Below are positions 8,339-16,595 of a stretch of DNA of 64,000 nt, piece after piece; positions within the stretch are counted from its first letter, which is position 1; every line of letters begins with the position of its first letter. The translations under genes were made by a program, and so were the position numbers. Under the pieces are notes generated by a model that worked only from the letters and a program-made list of their open reading frames with translations, searched no databases and was not told the origin of the DNA. The stretch is from Blastococcus sp. HT6-30 (GTDB lineage Bacteria; Actinomycetota; Actinomycetes; Mycobacteriales; Geodermatophilaceae), in assembly GCF_039729015.1 (NCBI RefSeq), contig NZ_CP155792.1, forward strand, positions 1,074,001 through 1,138,000, written 5' to 3'.

Positions 8339-9970
8339 ATGGACATCACCGCGACAGCAGAGTGGCGGGCCCTCGACGAGCACCACCGGGCGCTGGCCCC
8401 GGCCCACCTGCGGGACCTGTTCGCCGGCGACCGCGACCGGGCAGAGCGGCTGACCGCACGGGCCGGCGACCTGCACGTCGACTACTCCAAGCACCGGATC
8501 ACCGACGAGACGGTGCGCCTGCTGGTCGCCCTCGCCGAGCGGGCCGGGCTGCGGGAGCGCATCGCGGCGATGTTCCGAGGGGAGCACGTCAACACCACCG
8601 AGGACCGGGCCGTGCTGCACGTCGCGCTGCGCGCGCCGGCGGACCATGCCCTGGTGGTCGACGGCCAGCACGTCGTCCGCGACGTCCACGAGGTGCTGCA
8701 CCGGATGCGGAGCTTCGCCGACGCGGTGCGCTCGGGGGAGTGGCGGGGGCACACCGGACGGCCGATCCGGGCCGTGGTCAACATCGGGATCGGCGGGTCC
8801 GACCTGGGACCGGCCATGGCGTACACGGCGCTGCGCGACTACACGGACCGCGACCTGACCGTCCGGTTCGTCTCGAACATCGACCCGACCGACTTCGCCG
8901 AGGCGACGCGCGACCTGGACCCGGCCGAGACGTTGTTCGTCGTCAGCAGCAAGACGTTCACGACACTGGAGACGCTGACCAACGCCACCGTCGCCCGCGA
9001 CTGGCTGCTGCGCGGGCTGGGTGGGGATCAGGCTGCGGTGGCCCGGCACTTCGTCGCGGTGTCGACGAACACCGACGCCGTTCGCGAGTTCGGCATCGAC
9101 CCGGCGAACATGTTCGAGTTCTGGGACTGGGTGGGCGGGCGGTACTCCCTTCCCTCGGCCATCGGGCTGTCGCTGATGGTGGCCATCGGCCCGCAGGCCT
9201 ACGACGAGTTGCTCGCCGGCTTCCACGCCGTCGACGAGCACTTCCGCACCGCTCCGCTCGAGGCCAACGTCCCGGTGCTGCTGGGGCTGCTCAACATCTG
9301 GTACCGCAACTTCTTCGACGCGCAGACGCACGCCGTGCTGCCCTACAGCCAGTACCTCTCCCGGCTCCCGGCCTACCTGCAGCAGCTGACGATGGAGAGC
9401 AACGGCAAGTCGGTCCGTGCGGACGGGCAGCCGGTTCCCACCGAGACCGGGGAGGTGTACTGGGGCGAGCCGGGGACGAACGGGCAGCACGCCTTCCACC
9501 AGCTGCTGCACCAGGGAACGACGCTGGTCCCCGCTGACTTCATCGGGTTCGGCGAGCCCGCGCACGACACGGGCGACATGCACGACCTGCTGATGGCGAA
9601 CATGTTCGCCCAGTCGGCGGTGCTCGCCTTCGGCCGGACCGCCGAGGAGGTCGCTGCCGAGGGCACTCCGGCGTCGCTCGTGCCGCACAAGGTGATGCCC
9701 GGCAACCGGCCGAGCACGGTGATCCTGGCTCCGCGTCTCACCCCGGCGACGCTGGGCCAGCTGGTCGCTCTGTACGAGCACATCGTGTTCACCCAGGGCG
9801 CGATCTGGCAGATCGACTCCTTCGACCAGTGGGGCGTCGAACTGGGCAAGGTGATGGCGCGGGAGCTCGCCCCGGCGCTCACCAGCCGGGATCCCGTCGC
9901 GCTGGACCAGGACGCCGCTACGACGGCCCTGGTGGCCGAATACCGCCGGATGCGGGGTCGGGCCACCTGA
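8339..9970 (+). CDS. pgi: Glucose-6-phosphate isomerase
   Basis: 543 residues, normal length for the long bacterial form. It interconverts glucose-6-phosphate and fructose-6-phosphate in glycolysis/gluconeogenesis in the cytoplasm. Visible signatures: [15 protein letters not shown] (phosphate-binding loop), [12 protein letters not shown], the first PROSITE-type motif [15 protein letters not shown], the [15 protein letters not shown] region with the catalytic His, and the second motif [13 protein letters not shown] with the catalytic Lys. AGGAGG lies 7 bases before the ATG. It stands alone, not in a pentose-phosphate cluster. The 3' end overlaps the dead end of an MFS remnant on the other strand. 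Confidence 0.97.
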   Translation: MDITATAEWRALDEHHRALAPAHLRDLFAGDRDRAERLTARAGDLHVDYSKHRITDETVRLLVALAERAGLRERIAAMFRGEHVNTTEDRAVLHVALRAPADHALVVDGQHVVRDVHEVLHRMRSFADAVRSGEWRGHTGRPIRAVVNIGIGGSDLGPAMAYTALRDYTDRDLTVRFVSNIDPTDFAEATRDLDPAETLFVVSSKTFTTLETLTNATVARDWLLRGLGGDQAAVARHFVAVSTNTDAVREFGIDPANMFEFWDWVGGRYSLPSAIGLSLMVAIGPQAYDELLAGFHAVDEHFRTAPLEANVPVLLGLLNIWYRNFFDAQTHAVLPYSQYLSRLPAYLQQLTMESNGKSVRADGQPVPTETGEVYWGEPGTNGQHAFHQLLHQGTTLVPADFIGFGEPAHDTGDMHDLLMANMFAQSAVLAFGRTAEEVAAEGTPASLVPHKVMPGNRPSTVILAPRLTPATLGQLVALYEHIVFTQGAIWQIDSFDQWGVELGKVMARELAPALTSRDPVALDQDAATTALVAEYRRMRGRAT

Positions 9971-10265
9971 TGGGCCCGTCGAGGGGGACCGGCGCGCCGG
10001 CCTCGACCTCGCCGTCGACCCCCGAGCTGCTGTCGTGGGGCTCGTGGTCCAGGAGGTGGGGGGCTGCGAGCACGAGGGCGGACACGCTCACGAGCACGGG
10101 GAGGATGGCCGACGCCGGCAGCGCCGCGGTGTACCCGCCGGTCGCATCGCGCACGAGCGCGAAGACCAGCGGCCCGAAGGCGGTACAGCCCACGCTGACC
10201 GCCGCGGCGACCCCGCGGGTCGGCCCCGGATGGGTGGTGCCGAAATGGTGCGGAAAGGCTCCGCC
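9918..10265 (-). pseudogene. MFS transporter remnant, C-terminal end
   Basis: Reading from about 10265 leftwards the translation gives HPGPTRGVAAAVSVGCTAF then GPLVFALVRDATGGYTAAL and a further hydrophobic helix. This is the pattern of the last two or three transmembrane helices of a major facilitator transporter (R-G-V/T-A...GP-l-x-g-x-l-x-D-x-T-G-G-Y). No start codon or N-terminal ten helices exist upstream; the frame dissolves into noncoding sequence. The tail overlaps the pgi 3' end by about 50 bases. Interpreted as a leftover of a deleted transporter. The left and right limits are approximate. Confidence 0.6.
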
Positions 10266-10479
10266 CTCGGAGGAACCCGCCGATCAGCCGACTGGTCGGG
10301 CGAACGACCTGTCTGATCACGAGACCTAGGAGCTCACCGTGTCAGTCGGTGTCGTGACCGTCGACGACGACGGTGCGGGTGCTCTCCTCGAGCGGGCCGA
10401 CCGGCGACCACGACCGACCGGAGGTGCCGGCCGGCTCGGGTGCGGAGAAGGGATCCGACGACCTGCTCCCGCCGGGTGG

Positions 10480-10935
10480 TCAGGCCCGCGCGTCCGCGGT
10501 GATGTCGGCGGGAAGATGGCTGACCGGGATGTCGCACCCCTTCCGCAGGCGCGCCGGCAGGTCGCGGCGCAGCCACTGCGACAGTCCGCTGGGAAGGGTC
10601 GAGACGACGACCTCGTCAGCGGGGAAGTGGCGGAGAGCGGCGCGGACCGCCTGCACTGCGTCCGGGTCACCGACCTCCCCGTCGACCGTGGCGCCCAGGT
10701 CGCGCAGGCGGTCCAGTGCCCGGTCGAGGCGCTGCCGGGCGAGCGCGTACGCGCGGTCGGTCGCGGATGGTCCCAGGCCCGCGTACGCGCTGGGGCCGTC
10801 GACCTCGTCCGCTGCCGGGGTGGCCGGGGCGACGAGGAAGAACTCGTGGGGCCCCGCTGTGATGCGCTCGTGGACGGCCCGGCAGAGCGTCTCTGTGGCG
10901 AGGGTCTGGTTGGCGACGATCAAGCAGCGCTGCAT
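10480..10935 (-). CDS. Small stress/nucleotide-binding-like protein (hypothetical)
   Basis: 151 residues beginning MQRCLIVANQTLATETLCRA, with a middle DRALDRLRDLGATVDGEVGDP and VVVSTLPSGLSQWLRRDLP. The strand-helix order and the D-G-E-V-G-D-P element resemble the universal stress protein (HUP) fold, and similar short actinobacterial proteins start with VIVANQTL. The ATP-binding G-x2-G-x9-G motif of true UspA proteins is not clear. The ATG was chosen over the open frame upstream because a GGGAG sits 9 bases before it. Function unknown; a cytoplasmic stress role is inferred from the fold. Confidence 0.7.
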   Translation of the reverse strand: MQRCLIVANQTLATETLCRAVHERITAGPHEFFLVAPATPAADEVDGPSAYAGLGPSATDRAYALARQRLDRALDRLRDLGATVDGEVGDPDAVQAVRAALRHFPADEVVVSTLPSGLSQWLRRDLPARLRKGCDIPVSHLPADITADARA

Positions 10936-11383
10936 GGCCTGTGCTCCCGGTGGTGGATCCGCACGGACGGGGCCAGTGTGATGCGCCTCGGCTCGGCGGT
11001 CCACCCGGCGGCGCGACCCGCGTACCAGGACGACGGAGGCCGCCGGGGCGAGTGAGGGGGCTCCACCGGCGGATAGGCAGGATGCTGCCCGACCTCAGGG
11101 GAGGGCGCCGCGGTGCGGCCAGGTGGCCGGCAGCACCCAAGGCCGCATGGGTTCCAACGGAATGGTCGACGTCCGGCGAGACCCAACCGCAGTCCGGCGG
11201 TCAGGAACCGCCGCCCGTGCCGGTGGCGCCCCCTGTTTCCGGCACCACGTTATCCTCACAAGCGTACGGGTATGGGGGGTCAGCCGCCGCTGCTGATCGG
11301 TTCACGCCGGCCCCGAAGTGGTGGTCTGGGGTCGGCAGTGCGTCGGTGAAGCCACGAGGAGACCTCGAGCTGTGTTGTCCGGG
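10936..11383. other. Divergent intergenic region with candidate metal-regulator site
   Basis: About 450 bp between a leftward stress-protein gene and a rightward K+-channel-like gene. No convincing gene was found on either strand. The right part contains CGTACGGGTATG (11263-11274), the same 12-mer found in the inverted repeat between the Cys-rich protein and ArsR genes at 17.86 kb, followed by a G6 run. Confidence 0.45.
11251..11272. promoter_or_regulatory. Candidate ArsR-type operator, imperfect copy
   Basis: Arms TATCCTCA and TACGGGTA are separated by 6 bases. The right arm is identical to, and the left arm matches at 5 of 8 bases, the perfect repeat at 17856-17877. It lies about 110 bp before the channel gene. 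Short and degenerate, so it is a hypothesis only. Confidence 0.3.
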
Positions 11384-12256
11384 ATGATCACAGCCACGGG
11401 TGTGGTGCTCGTCGCGGTGGTGCTGCGCGAGCTGTTCCACACCCTTTTCCACCCCTCCGGGCAGGGCCGGGTCAGCCGGATTGCGTTCGCCGGGCTCTGG
11501 CGGGTCACCCGACGGCTCGGGCGGCGGGGTGTCCCCGGCCGCCTGGCCGGACCGCTCGGCATGGTGGTGGTGATAGCCACGTGGGAACTGGGCGTCGTCC
11601 TCGGCGGGGCGCTGGTGTACTGGCCGCACCTGCCGGACTCCTTCTCCTACGCGGAGGGGCTCGAGCCGGCGGAGCGAGTCAACTTCCTCGATGCCCTCTA
11701 CCTGTCGCTGGTGACCACGGCCACGCTCGGCTACGGCGACATCGTGCCTACCGTGGGCTGGCTGCGGCTGGTCACCCCCCTGCAGGCGATCATCGGGTTC
11801 GCGCTGCTGACCGGGGCCGTCTCTTGGATCATGCAGATCTACCCGGCACTCAACCGCCGCCGCACCCTGTCGGTCCGCCTGGCCGCGCTCCAGCGCGCGG
11901 ACGCCGAGGAGCCGGCTGGAGTGGACGACTCGGCGATGCCGGCGGTACTGCTGGAAGAGTTGTCCGGTCAGGTCGCGCAGGCCCGGGTGGACCTGACCCA
12001 GAACGCGGAGACCTACTACTTCCGCGACGAAGGCAGCGCCGCCCTGCCGGCCACCCTTCCGTACGCGGCGCAGCTCGCCGAATCCGGCCGCACGTCCCCC
12101 CGCAGAGACGTACGAACTGCCGCGGCGGCCCTCAACAGCTCCCTCGAGGACCTCGGCCAAGTACTCAGTGAGCAGTTCGTCTCCGCCGAGGGCCGCCTCG
12201 ACGACATCCTCGACGCCTACGCCGCCGACCACGGGCACCGGCAGACGACCAGCTGA
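11384..12256 (+). CDS. Two-pore-helix type potassium channel-like protein
   Basis: 290-residue membrane protein: hydrophobic N-terminus (TGVVLVAVVLREL), a second helix (LAGPLGMVVVIATWELGVVL), a pore helix and selectivity filter TTATLGYGDIVP, then a third helix (LQAIIGFALLTGAVSWIMQI). The T-x-G-Y-G-D filter is that of K+ channels of the 2TM/Ion_trans_2 kind. A C-terminal cytoplasmic region of about 130 residues follows, with no RCK or cyclic-nucleotide domain recognised. The ATG at 11384 was taken; GTG at 11372 with GAGGAG upstream is an equally possible start. It probably allows passive K+ flux across the inner membrane. Confidence 0.8.
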   Translation: MITATGVVLVAVVLRELFHTLFHPSGQGRVSRIAFAGLWRVTRRLGRRGVPGRLAGPLGMVVVIATWELGVVLGGALVYWPHLPDSFSYAEGLEPAERVNFLDALYLSLVTTATLGYGDIVPTVGWLRLVTPLQAIIGFALLTGAVSWIMQIYPALNRRRTLSVRLAALQRADAEEPAGVDDSAMPAVLLEELSGQVAQARVDLTQNAETYYFRDEGSAALPATLPYAAQLAESGRTSPRRDVRTAAAALNSSLEDLGQVLSEQFVSAEGRLDDILDAYAADHGHRQTTS

Positions 12257-12316
12257 CAGCCGCCGGGGCCAAGGGCAGCCAGCACAGCCGCCGGCTACTC
12301 GCCGTGAGGGTTCTCC

Positions 12317-12352
12317 GGTGCGGCGAAGGTGCCCGGCGCCTTTCGCCGCACC
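12317..12352 (+). terminator. Hairpin terminator after channel gene
   Basis: An 11-bp perfect stem (GGTGCGGCGAA with TTCGCCGCACC) extended inward by a further GC-rich helix with one bulge and a 3-4 base loop. It begins 60 bp after the channel stop codon. No T-tract follows, as is common in actinobacteria. Confidence 0.55.
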
Positions 12353-12804
12353 GTTCCGAACCGGTCGCGCCCGGCACCCCGCTAGCAGTGCTGGTGCTAC
12401 CGGTGTGTGTCGAACTGCCGCCGCTACGGGTTAGGGCAGGAGAGCGGTAGCGGACTGATGCGGGATGCAGCTGTCCGGCGCGCCGTCAGCCAACCGGGCG
12501 GCGGCCGCGTGGCGTTGCGCTGACTGAACCGGCGCGTGGAGGCCCAACTGCCTGGCTTCCGTCCACACGAAGGAGCGGTCGCATGCGGTCGTGGCGCGGC
12601 CGCGCCATCTCCGAGTGCAGCAGCTGCGCACCGTCGCCGCACCGACCGGTATGGCCGCGGCACCGCGCTGCTGCACCGCGCCGGCGCCGGCGCCGGAGGG
12701 GTCTCCGCCGGTCGCCAGCCGCGCTGACCCTCGCCGTCGATCCGCGGACGGCTCTCCGCGGGGCGGCCGCCCGCCTGACGGCGCCCCGGCCGAGCCTGCC
12801 CGGG
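12353..12804. other. Intergenic region without recognised gene
   Basis: About 450 bp between the channel terminator and the end of a leftward DUF305 gene. Long frames exist on both strands but are Arg/Ala/Pro-rich and lack ribosome sites. One leftward frame ends at 12431 with a less biased tail (SFVWTEARQLGLHAPVQSAQ) that I cannot assign; it could be a remnant. Confidence 0.4.
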
Positions 12805-13425
12805 TCAGCCCGCCGGGGGACAGTCGCGCAGGGCGGAGCCCTCGAACTCCGGAACGGGCCGGGCCTGGGCCTCCTCGACGGTTTCGGCCTCGCCGTTTTC
12901 CTCGATGTCCTGGATCAGCCACTCCATCTCGGCGATCTCCCGCTCCTGGGCCCGGATGATCTCGACGGCCAGCTGGCACACGCGGACGTCGTCGATGTCG
13001 GCGCGCTCGGAGCGGGTGATGGCCAGCGAGTGGTGCGGGATCATCGCGCTCATCCAGTTGCGGTCGTCCACGGTGGCCTGGCTGCGGTCGAGGGCGATGC
13101 CGCCGCCCAGCAGCAGCAGGCTCGCCACCACGATCGCGATGTTGCCCTTGACGTTCTTGTACATGTTGAGCATCCAGGCGAGCATGACCAGCCCCATGGT
13201 GCCGCCCATGGTGAGGGCCATGAGCACCCGGCTCTCGCTGAACCGGACGTGGCTCCACTCCCAGGTGCCGGCGAACATGGTGAAGTACATGACCACCATG
13301 GACGTGCCGATCATGGCTGCGAAGCGCAGGTACATCTTCGTCTGGTGCGACATGCCGCCGCCCCGACCGTCCCCGTGCTCCTGCCCGTGTCCGTGCTCCT
13401 CGTCCCTCTTCTGCGTCGATGCCAT
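12805..13425 (-). CDS. Membrane-anchored DUF305 protein with His-rich N-terminus
   Basis: 206 residues. A short His/Gly-rich N-terminus (EEHGHGQEHGDG) is followed by three transmembrane helices (RFAAMIGTSMVVMYFTMFAG; VLMALTMGGTMGLVMLAWML; NIAIVVASLLLLGGGIAL). A single DUF305 core follows with MIPHHSLAI and a charged helix. DUF305 proteins are four-helix, His/Met-containing and frequently found with copper genes; a metal-binding role is inferred. GGAG lies 8 bases before the chosen ATG; a longer frame upstream has none. Divergent from the DUF6153-like gene. Confidence 0.85.
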   Translation of the reverse strand: MASTQKRDEEHGHGQEHGDGRGGGMSHQTKMYLRFAAMIGTSMVVMYFTMFAGTWEWSHVRFSESRVLMALTMGGTMGLVMLAWMLNMYKNVKGNIAIVVASLLLLGGGIALDRSQATVDDRNWMSAMIPHHSLAITRSERADIDDVRVCQLAVEIIRAQEREIAEMEWLIQDIEENGEAETVEEAQARPVPEFEGSALRDCPPAG

Positions 13426-13764
13426 GGTCGGGTCTCCGTTCGCTCGTGCTCGGTGCAGGGATCGCATGCGGTGGCCTCGCCTCCGTGCTCACGGGGACGC
13501 TGCAATCCGGGTGTAGCGGAGGGCTTCTACGCGCGGCCCCGAGGCCGCGGGGCCGACGCCGTGGACCGCCCGCATGCCCGTACGGTCATCCGGGTAAACC
13601 ACATCGTCCGACGTCCTTCCACGGGGCGGGTGGCGGTACTGCGGCCTTCCGGCCGGGCGCAGCCGGGCTCGAGGGCGCCCCGGGAGCCGGTGTCCTGTCG
13701 TGGTGCGTCGAGGGATCCCCGGTGTGTCCGGGGGGCGTCGTACGGTGGTATGGAGGAGGTGGTC
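13426..13764. other. Divergent promoter region between DUF305 and DUF6153-like genes
   Basis: About 340 bp without a gene. It has a GC-rich hairpin (CGGCCCC with GGGGCCG, 13534-13555) and the sequence GCCCGTACGG (13576-13585), which shares its core with the ArsR-type repeat at 17.86 kb. Confidence 0.4.
13567..13588. promoter_or_regulatory. Weak candidate ArsR-type operator
   Basis: Arms CGCCCGCA and TACGGTCA with a 6-base spacer ending CCCG. They match the perfect repeat at 17856-17877 at 5 and 6 of 8 bases, with the same 8-6-8 layout. On its own it would not be convincing. Confidence 0.15.
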
Positions 13765-14214
13765 GTGGCGACCCGGCTTTGGACGGCGCTGCTGCTGCTG
13801 GCTGCCGTGTTCGCCATGCACGGGGTGCAGTGCGTGGCCTCGGACCCGGACATGGAGCACTGGTCCTCGTCGCTGGCAGCCGTCTCCTCCGTCGGTGGCC
13901 ACACCGCGGCCGTCCACCTCACGGCCGCGGCCGGGACGCCCGACCGCTCCGACGTCGCGGCTGCGGACGGCGTACGGGACGCGGCCGCTACCGCGTCCAC
14001 CGGCCTGCCGGCGCCGTGGCACGACGCTCACGTCCTGGCCGTGTGTCTCGCCGTCCTGCTCGCGGGGGTGATCGTCCTGGGCGCCGTGGCGCGCCTCCGT
14101 GGCAGGGCGATTCCGCTCGTCCGCGGGTCCCCTCGACGTGGCCGCCGGTTCACCGCGTGGTCGCTGCGGCCCCGGTCACCGGACCTCTCCGTCCTCTGCC
14201 TCCTGCGGATCTAG
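13765..14214 (+). CDS. Small membrane protein, DUF6153-like
   Basis: 149 residues with an N-terminal hydrophobic helix ending FAMHGVQCVA and a second helix near residue 90 (VLAVCLAVLLAGVIVLGAVA). The pattern short helix, M-H-G, Ala/Thr/His-containing middle, second helix resembles DUF6153 proteins, which recur beside DUF305 lipoproteins and BNR lipoproteins in actinobacteria. GGAGGAGG stands 5 bases before the GTG at 13765. Function unknown. It starts a three-gene run with the DUF305 lipoprotein and the BNR lipoprotein, suggesting an envelope metal-stress role (inference). Confidence 0.65.
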   Translation: MATRLWTALLLLAAVFAMHGVQCVASDPDMEHWSSSLAAVSSVGGHTAAVHLTAAAGTPDRSDVAAADGVRDAAATASTGLPAPWHDAHVLAVCLAVLLAGVIVLGAVARLRGRAIPLVRGSPRRGRRFTAWSLRPRSPDLSVLCLLRI

Positions 14215-14295
14215 GCCGAACCGCTGCACCCCGGCAGCGCCCGCTGCTCCGGGGTTCCGCACGCATGCCTACATCCCGCAGGAATGGAGACCAGC

Positions 14296-14907
14296 ATGAC
14301 CCGCACCAGCATTCGCCTCGTCCGCCTCGCCGGTGGGCTGATGTCCGCCGTCGTCGTCCTCGCCGGCTGCTCGGACACCGCCGAGACGCCGGTCGCCGGC
14401 AGCAGCACGACCGACGAGAGCTCGGCCGATCAGAGCGCGGAGTTCAACGACGCCGACGTCACCTTCGCCCAGGGGATGATCCCGCACCACGAAGGCGCGC
14501 TCACGATGGCCGAGGCCGCCACGGACCGCGCCTCCGATCCCCGGGTCGTGGACCTGGCTGAGCGCATCGCAGCAGGCCAGGATCCGGAGATCGACCTGAT
14601 GACCGGCTGGCTGCAGGAGTGGGGTCAGCCGCTCGCGGAGGACTCCGGAGACATGGGCGGCATGGATCACGGGTCCGAGGGCATGGGCCACATGGGCATG
14701 GAGAACATGCCGGCCGCCGGCCCGGAGTTCGACCGCATGTGGCTCGAAGCCATGATCGAGCACCACGAGGGCGCCGTCGAGATGGCGCGGACGGAGGTCG
14801 AGGACGGGCGCAACGCCGAGGCCGTCGACCTGGCCCAGCTGATCAGCGAGACGCAGACACAGGAGATCGAGGAGATGCAGCAGCTGCTCATCGAGCTGGG
14901 TGGCTGA
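14296..14907 (+). CDS. DUF305 lipoprotein with two DUF305 repeats
   Basis: 203-residue secreted lipoprotein: signal peptide with lipobox VLAGC (Cys25). It has two copies of the DUF305 helix-pair signature (MIPHHEGALTMAEAA at about 61 and MIEHHEGAVEMARTE at about 153), joined by a Met/His-rich linker (residues 119-138, GDMGGMDHGSEGMGHM and on). The HH and M-x2-M groups are the presumed copper or other soft-metal ligands. GGAG lies 6 bases before the ATG at 14296. The linker motif closely resembles the repeat unit in the complex-I-like protein at 18.8-20.1 kb. Confidence 0.88.
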   Translation: MTRTSIRLVRLAGGLMSAVVVLAGCSDTAETPVAGSSTTDESSADQSAEFNDADVTFAQGMIPHHEGALTMAEAATDRASDPRVVDLAERIAAGQDPEIDLMTGWLQEWGQPLAEDSGDMGGMDHGSEGMGHMGMENMPAAGPEFDRMWLEAMIEHHEGAVEMARTEVEDGRNAEAVDLAQLISETQTQEIEEMQQLLIELGG

Positions 14908-15043
14908 TCCTCTTCCCGGGGCGCGGTGCCGTGCGGGTGCCGCGCCCCACCTCCTCGACCTGGCGACGCCGGCCGGACGGCGGCTGCCGTGGCGGCGTCC
15001 TCACTGCAGCCGGGCCCTGGATCGACACGCAAGGAGCACATCC

Positions 15044-15946
15044 GTGACATCGCTTCCGAAGACCTTCCCTGCCCCGGGCTCTCGCCGACGACGGAGCGGG
15101 CCGGCCGTCCTCCTGACCGCCGCCGTCCTGCTGGTCGGCTGCACGTCCGGGACCCCGGAGACCGGGGCGGCCTCCTCGACCCTCTCCGCCACGTCGGCGC
15201 TCGAGATCAGCCACGTGCACGGGACAGGGGTCGATCCCGCCGACGGCACCCTGCTCCTCGCGACGCACGAGGGATTGTTCGAGGTGGCCGCTGGGGGACA
15301 GGCCGAGCTGGTCAGTCCCGTCATGGACCTGATGGGGTTCACGGTTGCCGGCCCCGGGCACTTCCTCGCCTCCGGTCACCCGGGCCCACGTGTCGACCTC
15401 CCCCAGCCGATGGGGCTGATCGAGTCGACCGACGGTGGCCGGACCTGGAGCGCGGTGTCCCGGCAGGGCCGGTCGGACTTCCACGCCCTCACCACCGGCG
15501 CAGCCGGCGTTCTCGGCTATGACGGCGCCCTGCTCCGCAGCAGCAACGGCTACGACTGGGAGAAACTGACCATCCCGGGCGAGCCGCACGGCCTGGCGGC
15601 CGCGCCCGACACGGAGCTGGTGCTCGCGACGACCGCGCAAGGGCTGCTCCGCTCCGCTGACGCCGGCAACACCTGGTCGGCCGTTGACGGCGCTCCGCTG
15701 CTCCAGGTCGTGGACTGGGCGGATGACGGCACGCGCGTGGCGGGGGTCGACCCCTCGGGTGTGACCTGGACCAGCAGCGACGGCGGCGTCTCCTGGGCGA
15801 GCGGCGCAGACCTGGGATCGCCCCCGCAGGCGGTGGCGGTGTCCTCCTCCGCGGACGAGGACCACCGCATCATCGTCGTGACCGCGGCAGCGGTGGTCAC
15901 GTCCACGGACGGGGGCCGGACCTTCGAGGTGGTCCTGGAGCAGTAA
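15044..15946 (+). CDS. BNR-repeat lipoprotein (F510_1955-type, sialidase-like propeller)
   Basis: 300 residues: signal peptide with lipobox LLVGC (Cys33), then a beta-propeller with repeated Asp-box-like elements (ESTDGGRTWSAV, RSADAGNTWSAV, TSSDGGVSWASG, TSTDGGRTFEVV). It starts with EISHVHGTGVDPADGTLLLATH, a hallmark of the F510_1955 family of lipoproteins that sit next to DUF305 genes. Despite the glycosylhydrolase name no catalytic residues are evident. Likely an outer-face structural or sensing protein. GTG start with AAGGAG 8 bases upstream. Third gene of the DUF6153/DUF305/BNR run. Confidence 0.82.
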   Translation: MTSLPKTFPAPGSRRRRSGPAVLLTAAVLLVGCTSGTPETGAASSTLSATSALEISHVHGTGVDPADGTLLLATHEGLFEVAAGGQAELVSPVMDLMGFTVAGPGHFLASGHPGPRVDLPQPMGLIESTDGGRTWSAVSRQGRSDFHALTTGAAGVLGYDGALLRSSNGYDWEKLTIPGEPHGLAAAPDTELVLATTAQGLLRSADAGNTWSAVDGAPLLQVVDWADDGTRVAGVDPSGVTWTSSDGGVSWASGADLGSPPQAVAVSSSADEDHRIIVVTAAAVVTSTDGGRTFEVVLEQ

Positions 15947-16072
15947 GGGCGTGGCCTGGTAGGGCTGGGAGAAGGGCGGCAGGCCAGCCCCTCGCGCCCG
16001 GGGTGCATCCTCCCGGACTGGGGCGCGTGCCTGCCCATCCCGCCGTGACGGGCCTCGGGCGCCGACTGGCAG

Positions 16073-16094
16073 ATACCCCCGGGGGGTAGTATCC
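16073..16094 (+). promoter_or_regulatory. CsoR-like copper-responsive operator/promoter
   Basis: The element ATACCCCCGGGGGGTA followed by GTATCC is a G/C-tract palindrome flanked by TA/AT, as in known CsoR boxes of actinobacteria. It lies 67 bp before the copper-chaperone-like gene and contains a TAGTAT that could serve as -10. No csoR gene is in the window, so the repressor would act in trans. Confidence 0.65.
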
Positions 16095-16160
16095 TCGGCA
16101 CGGCGGCGCGCCATCCCGCCGCCCGTACGAGCATCGGCCACCAGCCGGAGAGGAAGCCCC

Positions 16161-16430
16161 ATGAGCACCGCTACCTACACCGTCGTCGGCATGACCTGCG
16201 GTCACTGCGTCAACTCGGTCAGCGAGGAGGTGGGTCAGGTACCCGGCGTCACTCATGTGGACGTGGAGCTGGCTACCGGTGGGCTGACCGTCACCAGCGA
16301 CAACGGGGTCGAGGACGCCGCGGTGCGCGCCGCTGTGGAGGAGGCCGGCTACCGGATCGCCGCACCCGTCCAGCAGCTGCCGCTGGCCGGCGGCGGTCAG
16401 CCGTCCGGATGCGGTTGCGGCTGCAGCTGA
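16161..16430 (+). CDS. Heavy-metal-associated domain protein (CopZ-type copper chaperone)
   Basis: 89 residues. A single HMA ferredoxin-like domain with metal motif MTCGHC (residues 11-16) and the structural EEAGYRI end. After a 13-residue linker it ends SGCGCGCS, an extra Cys triplet not found in ordinary CopZ, which could add soft-metal ligands. Cytoplasmic; likely hands Cu(I) to an efflux ATPase, but no such ATPase is in the window. A GAGAGGAAGC site precedes the ATG. The CsoR-like box upstream supports copper induction. Confidence 0.9.
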   Translation: MSTATYTVVGMTCGHCVNSVSEEVGQVPGVTHVDVELATGGLTVTSDNGVEDAAVRAAVEEAGYRIAAPVQQLPLAGGGQPSGCGCGCS

Positions 16431-16595
16431 CCGACCCAGAACTGGTCGTCGACGTGCCGTCACGCTGGCCGACCCCGCCGTCCGTCGAGTCGCCGGTGAG
16501 GGCTCATCGGACTCGGCGGCGGTTGTACCGACCTGGGGCGTTCAAGCTGACCCCCGGACAGTGGTGCCGGGCCGCGACCCGGGGGCTGGACGCTC

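Noticed and set aside
10339-11055. Rightward frame starting VSVGVVTVDDDGAGALLE, like a response-regulator beginning
   Set aside because: After about 20 residues no receiver-domain pattern follows and the rest is antisense to the stress-protein gene.
12583-14214. Very long rightward frame before the DUF6153-like protein
   Set aside because: Most of it is antisense to the DUF305 gene; the ribosome site GGAGGAGG supports the short start at 13765.
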